Shown here: piece after piece, positions 9,265 to 19,848 of the stretch
Layout: every line of letters starts with the position of its first letter
Numbering within the stretch: position 1 is the stretch's first letter
Assembly (NCBI RefSeq): GCF_014066305.1
Contig: NW_023501080.1
Span: forward strand, 1 to 64,000
DNA length: 64,000 nucleotides
Direction of reading: 5' to 3'
Source of the DNA: Letharia columbiana
Lineage: Eukaryota > Ascomycota > Lecanoromycetes > Lecanorales > Parmeliaceae
Made by a program: the position numbers and the translations under genes
The notes under the pieces: model-generated
The model's database searches: none
What the model was told of the DNA's origin: nothing
The model's input: the letters and a program-made list of their open reading frames with translations, nothing else

Positions 9265-10659
9265 TTAAACGTCGATGTGAGCTTTGTCCATTGGAAGAAT
9301 ATGTTCGCTCGAGTGAAACGATGGCTTCTGGTGCTGGTTCCAAAGAGCCGAGGAACCGTTGCTCCCGTGTACCATGGTAGAGGCCTGCTGTTGCCCCGTC
9401 TTGTTCATAACAATATCAGATGGACTCTCCTGGAATGCTTTGCTCTTTCCGCTGAAGAAGAAGATATAGCGGGAGGTGGCATCAGAATGACCCTCGGCAT
9501 TGCCATCCGGGAGGCGTTGGTGTTTAGCACGCTCGGATTTCTCGAAAAGGGATGGAAATGACGCGAGACATGCAACTATGATGGCTGTTTGAAGAGCGAA
9601 TTATAAGCTTGTGCGAAACAGTCTGCTAAGGCCCATAGAATCTGCCAAGGACCATATTGAGGAACTAGGGCACAGCTAACTTACAGACTGCTTGTTCGAT
9701 TGAGCTCCACATATAAAGCCATGTCTCATCCAATTCTTGACTATAGGAGCTCACCACGATTGCGCGTATGATAGCAAAAACCATGATAATAACTGTGATG
9801 CAGAAGATGCCGCCTAAAGCAAACTTCTTTCGAAAACTCAGCTGGACCTTCCAGAGTAAGTTGATGGGAACGAGGATGACTGGTAGGCATTGTCAACGGG
9901 CAGCTCCAAGGGAAACTTTGAAGGGTATAACGGACTTAAAGCGTCAGTGACAACATCGAGAATCATATTACTGCGCAGTGTCTCCCGTTGATATCTGACT
10001 GGCCCTGACGTCATCGCACAATGGGCTGATGGGAGTTAGTCAATGCTATGTCTAAGGGGATCCAGTACTTACTCTCAATATACATGAAGGAAGAAGCAAG
10101 ACAGGAATACTCAATAGTACCCAGACAGGTCACATACGAGGCGAGAGTAATTGCCAGAACAAGCCACCACACTATACGCTGATTCCTCACATTATGCCCA
10201 AGTCGTTTGAAGAAGACTAGAAAGGAGAACTTGACACTCCAGAGACCGGTATAGAAGAAAACGATCACAGCGACAGATCTTCGCAGGTACTGTTCCGCTG
10301 CGTGTGCAAAACCGGGCGGCGGTGGATAAAGTTGGCCAGAAGACACTGCAATGTTCTCGTAAAGAGCGTCTTGGCCGAATTGCCACAGTATGGTATTGAT
10401 CAGGAGAACAATCCAAGCAAAAAAAACCAAGCCATCATCTGCATGCAATCGGCCAAAGACCTTCAATCGGACTATGATACGGAAGGTAAAGAAGAGTACC
10501 GTAAGGGCCACGCTTCCCCACGCAAGGCCCTTTACAGAAGTCAGAAATACTCGATTTAGAGTGTTACAAAACCACGTGTCGACGTACCATGAAAGTGGGT
10601 TGGCCAATCCTCGCAGGACTGATGTGCGCGGCCGGCAAAGCTGAAGCCATTGTGGACAT
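9265..10659 (-). CDS. SAT4/rhodopsin-like integral membrane protein 1 (Pth11-like, four introns)
   Basis: This is a seven-helix membrane protein of the fungal SAT4 family, which includes Pth11-like receptor candidates; the ligand is unknown. Exons are 10659-10588, 10529-10073, 10025-9936, 9879-9685 and 9584-9265, totalling 377 residues, a usual family length. All introns are GT-AG and in phase (60, 47, 56 and 100 bp; starts GTACGT, GTAAGT, GTCCGT, GTAAGT). Family marks: FRIIVRLKVFGRLHADDG in the first loop, the lumenal Cys (HCAMTSGPVRYQRETLRSN) followed by MILDVVTDAL, and LVPINLLWKVQLSFRKKF leading into helix 6. The tail after SFPSLFEKSE is hydrophilic and Ser/His-rich. No CFEM domain is present. 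A second SAT4 gene lies 3.8 kb away and a G-alpha gene 8 kb away. The gene appears intact. Confidence 0.87.
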
Positions 10660-11136
10660 TGGGCTCTTTGCAAAGCAATGATAGCTGGCCAATGAAACGA
10701 CTGACTTTTTTTAAGCTTGAACGCTACTTATATGAGACTCAAATTTGAAGCGTCCTTCAATCCTTTGGACATGGATAAGACTATATGTGCCTCTCTGACA
10801 GGATTCACTCGACAGCAAGCAGAGCTGCCAGTGAGGATGACTGTGCGGCGCAGCCTATTCTACTGGCCCTATTTCTGACTGGCTAGCGGGACACCGGAGC
10901 AGCTTGTCTTGGTAATGGTGGGTGGTAACAGCGCAAAAAAGGTTATTGGTGAGGCAGAGTCTTACTTTCTTCGGATCATGCATGCAACGGAGCAGACTAG
11001 CCTCCGCGTCAACCCTCAAGTTTGCCGGAAGTTGCATGCATGAAGCAAACGCAGCTTTAGTGCCATTCTAACTATGCGAGCTTGGGCTTGTTCTTGCAGG
11101 AGCGATGCTTCTGGCTGATGTGCTTGCCCGTCATGA
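10660..11136. other. Intergenic between SAT4 gene 1 and the P450 fragment
   Basis: No coding signal. I looked here for the membrane anchor and proline-rich hinge that should precede the P450 fragment and did not find them. It should contain the SAT4 gene 1 promoter. Confidence 0.45.
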
Positions 11137-11988
11137 GTGTTCGAATCGACGCAAGACTCCATCTGTCGTCTGGATTCATATCTTCTGGATGCAAGTCTGT
11201 CTGATTGTCTCCACAATATCAGAATGCTGTCAAGTACTCGATTCAAACATATTCCTGCTCGACTTCGACTGTTGGTTACGAATCTGTACCTCGTATCGGG
11301 TTCCGAGATCATACAAGCTAAATGGAAGGAGCCAGATTTGCACAACAAAGCCTACAAAGCTCTTTCTGTCCACAACATGTGCAAGATGCCGAAGGACGCG
11401 TTGGCCTTTTGGATGGATGACGATTCTGGTCATCATCTGCAACCGCACCCACACAGTAAAGTTCCGCCCCATCTCCGCATCGAATATCTCACAGACTCGT
11501 TGGTGTCAACATTCTCAACAGGCGATGGTTTGAAGCCTTTCGCTAGGCGCTTTACGACGAATCTGACCGAGCGTCTTTTGGATACTGACTCTGTACGCCC
11601 GATATGGTCAAGTTTCCCAGGTTTGTTTGCATTTATGCGAGCAGGATTGTTTCCCGCAGCTGTTGAGGCCATGTGTGGCCAAAGTCTTCTTTTAAAGCAC
11701 CCCCCTTTCGTTGAAGACTTCTGGGCGTTCAACAAGGTCTTACCAGGGTTGGCCAAAGGCTATCCTCGATGGCTTTTTCCTCAGAGTTATAGAGCGCGTG
11801 ACATATGCCTTTCCTCTCTTAAACGATGGCATGAACTCATATGTACTCACTTCGACGAACCAGCAGTCGGAAACAAAGGCTGGAACCCGGCGTACGGCAC
11901 CGAGTTTGGGAGCGCAGCATTTTCGACAGGGGCTAGCAGCATGATTGTTGATTTTGTTTTGTATGTGTTACGTGAACGGCACAGATGA
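11137..11988 (+). pseudogene. Cytochrome P450 fragment without I-helix or heme loop
   Basis: The frame reads like the B-helix to H-helix portion of a fungal cytochrome P450: SGSEIIQAKWKEPDL, a long region around HLRIEYLTDSLV, then FMRAGLFPAAVEAMCG and FWAFNKVLPGLAKGYPRWLF. The first ATG in frame is at 11224, and the frame is open from 11137 without one. It ends at 11988 just before the oxygen-binding I-helix. The K-helix ExxR motif and the FxxGxxxC heme loop are absent from the next kilobase in any frame I checked, and there is no N-terminal anchor upstream. As written it cannot be an active monooxygenase. A gene deleted at both ends fits best; a missed downstream exon beyond the hAT MITE is unlikely. 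Confidence 0.65.
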
Positions 11989-12936
11989 GCTGGAGAAAAT
12001 AGGGACCCCGAATCTGAAGGATCGATATCAACCCTCAGTTCCCCCTTTGCCCCCCCTGAAGAAATTTTCTCCAGGAAACCTGAAGCAGTCGATCAAAGCA
12101 AAGGCTGTCATGCATCGACGGATTGAGCCTCGAGGGTATGTCAAGGGTGAAACATTATACGTTCTATCAGAGCTGCTGTCATGCTGACCGACATCCTATT
12201 ACCGGTGTACGGATTGGCATTCTTCACAAAAAAAGAAAAAAAGCTCTGGGATAGAGAGGCTAAGAGATAGGGCATGATCATTTCCTTGATCGAGCATATC
12301 CCACCGCTTCTTTACTGATGTAAATATACGCTACTGCATGTCAGCCGTTGTTGAAAGTGTTGCAGCTCGACGCGTACAAGGTTGATAATGCGGCATGTAC
12401 AACGTACATCTAGTGATTGTTGGCGGAAGAGAAGAACCTAGGCTCGGCCCCGCAAGCAAAGGCTACTTATATACCATGTGAAGCCCATGCTAATTTGCCA
12501 CCTGCGGGGTAGCTACAACACAGTGTGCTGCAGCAGATTCCAACAAGGGTAGTACGCGAACGTTGCACCTTGGCGCGGGTATATGAGGCTGAAGCAATCG
12601 GGCAAGCTTTGCGGGCCGGGCGTCAAATATTTTAGTACCCGAGGGCGGAGGATGTCCCTTTTGGACCCTTCCCATCAGGCATTGGGCCACTTTGCTCCAT
12701 CAGTCAATCATATTGCCTATGCAGGGCGGGACCCCATGATCATCATCAGCCAATTCTTGGAAATCACTCATTCCATATGCATTGCCTTGGACCGTAATTG
12801 ATATGTATTACTGATGCGTGCACACCCTCTTTCCGTCTCTCTGCAGCGAGTTCATAGATCCGTCTGCTGCTAATTTTACTTCCCTCGTTTGCTATCACTT
12901 TCGATATAATCGATACCGTTGGAAATAGAAGGATCA
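11989..12936. other. Intergenic, no supported gene
   Basis: Nothing resembling the missing 3' half of the P450 is present. There is a short A-rich run near 12228-12240 and a small imperfect inverted repeat around 12270-12300 (GCATGATC / GATCGAGC). No conserved coding was seen. Confidence 0.4.
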
Positions 12937-12944
12937 GTTTCACT
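12937..12944. repeat. Left target-site duplication of the hAT MITE (GTTTCACT)
   Basis: The 8-mer GTTTCACT directly abuts the left CAGGG terminus and is repeated exactly at 13367-13374 next to the right terminus. Confidence 0.92.
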
Positions 12945-13366
12945 CAGGGCTGGCAACGGTGGAAATAGTTGGTTTTGGATGGCAAACTGCACCAACTACT
13001 AGAGTTGGATATCAAAAGTGCACCAACTACCATATATTGAAAACCAACTACTGGGGCAGTTGTAATAAAAGATTAAATATCGCTCAGTGGCGCGGGGAGG
13101 GGAATAGGCCAATATATCAAGTGTAAAGCCCTATCAGCCCTACTTTAGCCCTATAAATGTTAATCTATTAGCTCTTTTAATTCAAAAAACCGACTGTTTA
13201 AAAGAATTATTATAAAATTCTCCACTATCAGTTGAACCAGTCGCTTTTAGGGTCAAAGCTACATCAACTACCCAACCGGTAGACCTTAAACTATATTTTC
13301 AACTACGAGAAACTAACGGTTCCACTGGTAGTGGACCAGTTAGTTGGTCCACCATTGCCAGCCCTG
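12945..13366. mobile_element. hAT-type MITE, 422 bp, with 8-bp target duplication
   Basis: The element starts CAGGGCTGGCAACGGTGGA and its right end read in reverse is CAGGGCTGGCAATGGTGGA, a terminal inverted repeat with one mismatch in 19 bp. It is flanked on both sides by the identical 8-mer GTTTCACT (12937-12944 and 13367-13374). CAGGG-type ends plus an 8-bp duplication are the marks of the hAT superfamily. There is no transposase ORF in 422 bp, so it is non-autonomous. Internally GCACCAACTAC-type motifs recur near the left end and complementary GTTGG/CCAAC motifs near the right, extending the inverted-repeat character. Confidence 0.92.
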
Positions 13367-13374
13367 GTTTCACT
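13367..13374. repeat. Right target-site duplication of the hAT MITE (GTTTCACT)
   Basis: This exact copy of 12937-12944 immediately follows the CCCTG end of the element. Confidence 0.92.
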
Positions 13375-14510
13375 GACGCTGACCTGTCAATAGGCATGCT
13401 GAACGTCTTCGGACCTAATATTTCCACGGTAACTAACCCTGTCCGTGCTCTTGAATCGCCATTGCTCACCCAAACTTGTAGGCCGAAGGCTCTGAATGGC
13501 AACGTCAACGAAAACTTACCGCAACTCCTTTCAATGAGCAAAAGAGTACCCTCACCTGGAGGGAGTCATTGCGTCAGGCAGGTGATATGGTGGACACCTG
13601 GCTTCCTGACACGAATGGAAGTGCGAGGAGCACGTCGGAAGATACAAGAACATTGGTTCTGCACGTACTGGCCTAATTACGCGGGATTCCAAAAATCTTA
13701 TCCCTTCACAAGTACCACAAAAGACAGCGAGGTGCAGCCACCATCTACCTACAGAGACGCTCTGTCTTATAACTATAAGATATAAGTATGTGAGTGTATA
13801 AAAAAATAACCTTCGAAGATTACGAAATGTTAGCAATTAGCATCAGTTTCTGAAGGTGCTTCGCCTAGCAAGCGATGCCGAGTCGCTTGGATTTGCCGTT
13901 CAAGCGCGTCTATCTGATTTGCCATTGCTCACGAGGAATCTGTTGCTGTCTCGTTTCAGCAAGGGCCGATTCAGGATACGGAAAATTTCATTGATAGGTG
14001 AGACGTTTCAAAGAGATCCCGGCTGACGATACCTCGTGTGAGAAAGAAGCTTTCTACCACTATCACTCTTTGATAGTATCTCAAACGCCAAGACTCGAGC
14101 GCCAAGATCTCGCCGGAAGGGTCGTCCAGCCAACACCTCATCCAAGTCCCGGATGCGCATCGCTTACAACTCCAGTGATGCCCGTCCTCGTCGCAGACTC
14201 GTCAAATGGACTCGATCCTTCGCACCCTACTGAGGTAGACACCAAAAGTCCTGAACGCCAAGATCTCGGATAACGGCCCGCCTGAAGGGTTGCATGAACA
14301 GTGCGCTTGGAGCTGCTTCGGAGATGTACTCGGCCTAAAGCCCACCATGGCGTCCAAGCATCCAATGCCTCTATTGTTCCAGCTTTCAATCGGCGGCGAC
14401 CAATTCCTCGAACTCATGTGAGCAGCACCATTAGTGACAAAGATTGTTGTTTGACCTTTCTTTTATGTCCTAGTCAACGCCAAGTCCGACAAAGTATACA
14501 TTAGCTGCTT
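13375..14510. other. Intergenic, unrecognised open frames only
   Basis: Plus-strand frames at 13396-13785 and 13998-14273 lack known domains. The second contains the short repeated phrase CGCCAAGATCTCG at about 14099 and 14259. I do not support a gene here. Confidence 0.35.
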
Positions 14511-15892
14511 CTACCTAGATCCTTTAGGATAGTGGACAAATTGAGCTGACGGTGAGGTGGTGAGAGAATGATTGTCGCGATAGCGCTCCTCAACTGTCAA
14601 CGTCGTGGTCCGTAAGATGTGTGATCGACTGTGTGCGTCCCAGTCGTGATGCTCGGCATCAACAAAAGCAGTGTTACCCAGATCCTGGAGGTTGGTCCTC
14701 GCATTGTCTTGCAACTCGATGTCTTCATTCCGGGGCTGTGCCCTCGAGAGCTTCGATTTCAGACTGCTGAAACTCACACCTGACTTTTTGTCTCTTGGGC
14801 CTCTGGAGCCAGCTTCTGCCCTGTATCCAAAACCTGAGACATGTCGTCGCCTCAGGTCACCAACTTGAATGAATCCGGTTTCCAGACTATCGAGGAAGGG
14901 TCTCAGATAAACGAGGCATGTGGCCAGAATACTCAGACACTGTACTATCTGCGAACAGAGTGTCACAGGCCAGATCTCGAAGGTCAAGTCACCTGAAGGC
15001 TTGATGCGATTGAGGTAGATGACCTGGCAGATAACTGCTGTCACGACACTATCCCATGTTAGCATGCTACAATAGACCGGTCGGGCAATGCTTTCCCACA
15101 CACGAGCCATGAAAAACAGTGCCAATATGATTTTCTTGGGTCTTGCCGATTTGAGCCGTGCCACAATGACCAAGGGCGAAACAATCAAGCGGACATCGGT
15201 CAATACGTTCATTACCGCCACATGATTGGCCCAGGAAGGCTGTTCCAAAAAGATTTAGAAATCCTCCGAGTCAAGACCAGGAAGACTGCTTACAAGAGTA
15301 AAGCATGACTGGTTGACGTAGTCCCGCGGTTTAGGGATCTGGCATTGGAATGCGACTGTGACTGTTGCAGTTACGGCCCAAAAGACAACTATCAAGCCGA
15401 TGATAAGACCAAGTTTACGGTCGAGGGTCAAGGGCGTGAGACTTCGAAGGAACGCAGCGAGTGATAGCTTCGCGAAACAGACACTTGTTGTAAAGGAAAA
15501 AGTGGCTGCGTATTGTGCTTTTAAGATATAAGCGCTCAGCGGGTGTAGAAAGCATCACGACTAGCCTTGAGTAGAGCGGATAATTCGTATGTATCCAGGG
15601 ATTTCAGACGTTGGCCAAGACCATTCGAGGTCGCGAATGAAATTGTGATTGATTGAGCAGATGCAAAGAACTTCGAAGATCAGCCATATCACAGTCAAAG
15701 TCGCGCCAGCAGTTTCGATACTCATACCAAGCTAATGAGGATAAAGTAATCATCGAGATCAATCCTATGAAGGACATATCGCTTGGTCGAAGAGCGAACG
15801 AGGACCGTGAGGAGAGAAACAATCAGGCAAAACCAGATCAATGTATCTAGGAGGGGGCTCACGTTGTCCTCGGTAATAGCAACGCGTGTCAT
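14511..15892 (-). CDS. SAT4/rhodopsin-like integral membrane protein 2 (three introns)
   Basis: A second seven-helix SAT4-family protein, from a different subfamily than gene 1. Exons 15892-15728, 15670-15562, 15517-15294 and 15239-14511 give 408 residues; introns of 57, 44 and 54 bp keep the frame. Marks in order: helix 1 and the RSSTKRYVLHRIDLDDYF loop, then ASAQSITISFATSNGLGQR, the amphipathic YELSALLKATQYAATF, a long helical block (FAKLSLAAFLRSLTPLTLDR), a lumenal Cys pair (FQCQIPKPRDYVNQSCF), NVLTDVRLIVSPLVIV, and the end motif YLRPFLDSLETGFIQVGDLRRR. The cytosolic tail of about 120 residues is charged and Ser-rich, suited to phosphorylation. Function is inferred as receptor-like; no ligand or G-protein coupling is shown. 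It appears intact. Confidence 0.87.
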
Positions 15893-17480
15893 GGTGAAAA
15901 GCACGGGAAAACACGTGATACATGAGCCAACAACAGTCTATACGTGAGAGCAAATCGCCGAAGCGCTGAGTGAGGCGGAGATTGGTGAGTCGCAGGAGGG
16001 ATGCCTGAGGTGCCTGTCTGGCGGGGGAAGATGGGAAAAGATTGCAAAACTTTCTGTGACGCTGGGTGAGCGAGGATGAACAACTTCTTGGTTTCAGCTT
16101 ACGTCGATGAGGTCCCTCGCGATCCTTTTCGCTCGGAAAAACTTCCAGTCGACGAACCTTTGGCCCGTGTGACAGTTGTGCGCTGGCTTGTTCGGACCTA
16201 TAGGTTTCGCCGGTTGGTCCTTGGTTGGCTTGCACTTCTTGTGTAATTATCATAAGTGAACGATAGAGGGGATGCTTGATATTGTAGAGGATAATGAGAT
16301 AGGTTGCAAGAATGAGCCCGGTGATTACTTAGTGAGTAAATTGTTATGGAAGGGGGTTCATTCAAAAGTCTTAGATCAGCGTGGTCTCTAGCAAGGACAC
16401 CTGGAGGAGGCTGTTCACGGCTCGTCCACGCATTATCAAACGGTGCTACCCCACTTCACCTAGAGCCACTCTCTCCTGCCAGGGACGCCGTACTAGAAGC
16501 AGCTAAACCAGTCGAAGGGATTCCTTGGAGAGCGCTAGAGGACTCTCCTACCGTCGTGGGCGACATGAAATCCCTCCGCCGGTTATACTGTACAAGGTCT
16601 GCGTTCTCGGACTCGTTGGTGATAGTATGAGTCGACGAGGAAGCGAAAAGCGTCGCGTCGAACTACAACGTTGATACCGACCACATCAAGCAGGTTAAGA
16701 AAAGGCTTGGTCCAAACAAACGTAGCTTCTCGCGACTGAGCCCAACAGTGCTGTAAGAAATTCGGCCAGGACTTTTGCAACTGATGGTCGAACTTTGCAT
16801 ATGCAAACGTCTGGACGACAGAGCAAACCAAGCATCCGGGCGACGAGGAAGTCATGGACCAAGTCGCTCCGACCTAGCAGTTTGGGTCAACTTTGTTGAT
16901 GTGCAAATGGGCTGCCGGTGACCGTGAGCAGAGACTTTGCAGACCTGCTCCATCTGCATGATGCGATCGTCTTGAGCTCGGTCAACAACAGCAACAACAA
17001 CAACAAAAACACGCAACTTCCTCGAAACAAAAAGCTCAAGCGGGCCCCTCCCCAGACCCCAGACACCGACCTCCCAACCCGACCTCGAAACAATCCCTCG
17101 GGGCGGTGTGGGAACCGGGCACGGCTTCACACGAAAGGAGAAAGAAAACCACCTACCCCTCCTAGTGCCGGGCTGGCGTAGCGGCTGATTGACACCTCAG
17201 ACATATCTCACGACCCGCCGACGCCCTGTCGGACCATATTTAGTATCTGGGCCTGCCCGCACGGTCTCACACGCACTATCAAGTCAAGTAGAAATCGACT
17301 CTAGACCTTCATTCCCCAACATGGCCAAATAACAAACCCCAGCGCTCCTTTCTCAAGGGGTGAGGGATGGTGTACGAGTACCGAGACTGAAAAGTGGACG
17401 GGCGGCGACATCTTCGACATGGACCCTGACGGAGATGCCGGACGCAGCAAACATCGTCCGCTTCCCATGCAATATGATCA
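15893..17480. other. Intergenic, no supported gene
   Basis: This contains the presumed promoter of SAT4 gene 2. Frames such as 16346-16630 plus and 16583-16855 minus have no recognisable domain. A CAACAACAACAA run lies near 16987. Confidence 0.4.
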
Positions 17481-17572
17481 AGTACTAGAAAACCAACACC
17501 ATATCCATCAGAGATTAGAAACCCATCACCGTATCCATCAGAGTACTAGAAAACCAACACCGTATCCATCAG
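17481..17572. repeat. Three tandem copies of a 30-31 bp repeat
   Basis: Copies are 17481-17511, 17512-17541 and 17542-17572. Each runs from AGTACTAGAAAACC (AGATTAGAAACCC in copy 2) to GTATCCATCAG. Copies 1 and 3 are nearly identical and copy 2 is diverged and 1 bp shorter. It lies in intergenic DNA downstream of the G-alpha gene. Confidence 0.85.
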
Positions 17573-18491
17573 GTAGATCGCCGTCATCGTGGGCGTCGCC
17601 TGGTACTAGTACAAGCTCGGCTCAGTAGCAGTCGTTACTTTGGCTTACATCTGATGATTCGGTATGGCGGATGATGGGCTCCGCGGATTGTACAGATTAC
17701 TTTGGAAATCCATAGCACTACCTATCTTGCATCCTCAGGGGAGACGGGAAGTGGTCGCGTACAGACCCAATGAAGTTTCAAAGCGGGACAGCAGGTTGGG
17801 AGAGCGAGGGCAATGTTGGAGCATCGGATACTGGGATGCTTTGGTCACTCGCACGGCGCGCGCACGAGAGGTTGGAGTTTGATACAAGCAGTGTCAATAG
17901 TTTCGAGAAGTTGGCAAGGTATAGAGCAAACAGAAAGGCTTCATGTTGATCTCGCAAGGCTCTGGAGCATCAAGCCTGTTCACGTGAAGACTTGAAGAGG
18001 TAGGTGGATTTGATCGATGGCATGATCCTGATTAATGACATACCTGCACCTGCAGCCATGGCACACGCAACAATCTAAATGGATATTCCCGAGACCAATC
18101 CCACTCTCCGCTCCGAGAGACACACGGTGAGACAAAAGAAAAGAACATGTGCTCGCATGTCCCCACTGACTGGTATCACATTATAATAACCGTACTAAAA
18201 TTGTTCCAACGCACCGAACATTTCACCGCGAGCGCCTGGGGCATCGGAAGGTGGGTGATTGTCGAAAGACATATGGCTTCGAAGACGCGCCGAAAAGCAG
18301 GCTGATGGCAGGACGAGAACGGCGTGGTATACAAAATCTCGAGCGCTTGCATGCTTGAGAACGAGGGGGCTGAGACAGACCGGGGGCTTGCCGGAAAGGA
18401 TTCGACCTTTGGGGGAAATGACTGGTGCCATTTAGAAGAACAGGCCTCCACAAAGTTCAGCTTCTCGTCCACGTTTTGGGTTGGGTCGGGC
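17573..18491. other. Intergenic, 3' side of the G-alpha gene
   Basis: No independent gene is supported. The open frame that runs through 18176-18490 is read-through of the last G-alpha intron and 3' UTR, not a real C-terminus. Confidence 0.5.
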
Positions 18492-19848
18492 CTATAACAG
18501 ACCACAATCACGAAGGTTCTCTTGTATAATAATATCTGTAGCCAATCATCAGCAGGTTCGAATGGAAGTAAGGCGGTGATGAACATACCATTGACAGCCG
18601 CCATGACAAACCGTATCTGGGTGGTATCGGTAGCGCAGGTGAAGTGGGTGTAAATCTGCTTCGTCTCGTGCTGGTTCAGGGAAACGAATCGGTTCAGGAT
18701 ATAATCGCAGGCCGCAGCATAATCAGGTCCACCTTCAGCAATATTAGATCTGTGATGCTCCGCGCCGTTGTTGCCAGTTCGGTTCAGCTTGCCTTCATAA
18801 TCCGGAAAATAGTTCTTCATGGGAGACACCGGGAGTTTCTCTTTAAACCTGTCGATCTTGTTCAAAAACAGGATGATTGAGGTCTTGACAAACCATCTGG
18901 AGTTGCAGATAGAGTCAAAGAGTGTGAGAGCTTCTTGCATTCGGTTGACGGTCTCGTCTTCGAAGAGCAATTGATCGTACTCGGAGATGGCAACGAGGAA
19001 AAGGATGGTCGTGACGTTCTCGAAGCAGTGGATCCATTTCTTCCGCTCGGATCGCTGACCTCCGACATCGAACATGCGGTAGGTAAGCTCGCCAATGATG
19101 AAAGTTGTTTCAGTAATACCGGTGGTCTTCACTCGAGATCGTAGAACATCTTGGTCATTCGGTAGATAGTCGGGCTGGGCAATCCGGCCGATAGAGTCGA
19201 AGTAACTAAGATGAACGAGTAAGCAAACGCACGTGTGGGGTAGTGAGAATGAACAAGGGCCTTGTTTGGAGACTCTTCGCAAGGCCCAAGCACCAGATTC
19301 CACATCCTTTCCGCCTGAAGGCTGAGACTACTCACTATCTGGCCGAATCGTTGAGCTGGTACTCTCTTGAACGTTTGAAGCATTCTTGAACGCCGGCGTC
19401 CTTCCACAGAGCATCTATGGCACTTCCAACCTCCGGCGGCAAACTCTCGCCCTCGATTTGTGCAGGCTGCATGAAGATGGTTTGGACGTGGTACTCAGTT
19501 CTCTGGTCGTCCAAAGGGAGCTCCAGTGATTCCATAGCTTCTAGTATGACGCGCATCGATTGGACGGTGTTGCTGTAGATGATCTCTTTGAATGACTCTC
19601 GCTCGTCCCGCGAATAGCTGCCTTCGTGGATGAGTTTCATCTGCTTGAGGATTGTAGATTTGCCAGACTCTCCGGCACCTGGTATGGTATTAGCCCTTGT
19701 AGCTGTTTCATCGAGACTAGCCATCCTGACCGAGAAGAAGCATCTTGATCTCATTCCGTTGAGATAGCTTGTCGCGCTTCAATTGATTCTCGATCTGCTC
19801 ATTCCTCTCCTTCCCTTCCTTCTCCTCCGTACTCATCCCACAGCCCAT
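18492..19848 (-). CDS. fadA: Heterotrimeric G-protein alpha subunit, group I (FadA/GNA-1/MagB type)
   Basis: The GTP-binding alpha subunit transmits signals from seven-helix receptors at the plasma membrane and controls growth, conidiation and often secondary metabolism in filamentous fungi. Exons 19848-19731, 19678-19336, 19205-18793, 18732-18589 and 18535-18492 give 353 residues, the same length as Aspergillus FadA. Present are MGCGMS (N-myristoylation Gly2, palmitoylation Cys3), the P-loop GAGESGKS (residues 40-47), RSRVKTTGI (switch I Arg and Thr), [12 protein letters not shown] (switch II with the catalytic Gln), [15 protein letters not shown] and the C-terminal CGLL with the pertussis-toxin-type Cys. 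Introns are 52, 130, 60 and 53 bp. Three are GT-AG; the 60-bp one (18792-18733) begins GCAAGC, so it would be a GC-AG intron. Being 60 bp and stop-free it could also be read as a 20-residue insertion, but the family length argues for splicing. Confidence 0.94.

Noticed and set aside
13396..13785. Possible 3' half of the P450 beyond the MITE
   Set aside because: No ExxR motif or heme-binding Cys loop in any frame; the resemblance was too weak.
16583..16855. Minus-strand 90-codon frame with a CxxC start
   Set aside because: No domain recognised, no conserved neighbours and no clear splice context.
18176..18588. Extended C-terminus of the G-alpha frame
   Set aside because: It is read-through of the last intron; splicing at 18588/18536 gives the canonical CGLL end.
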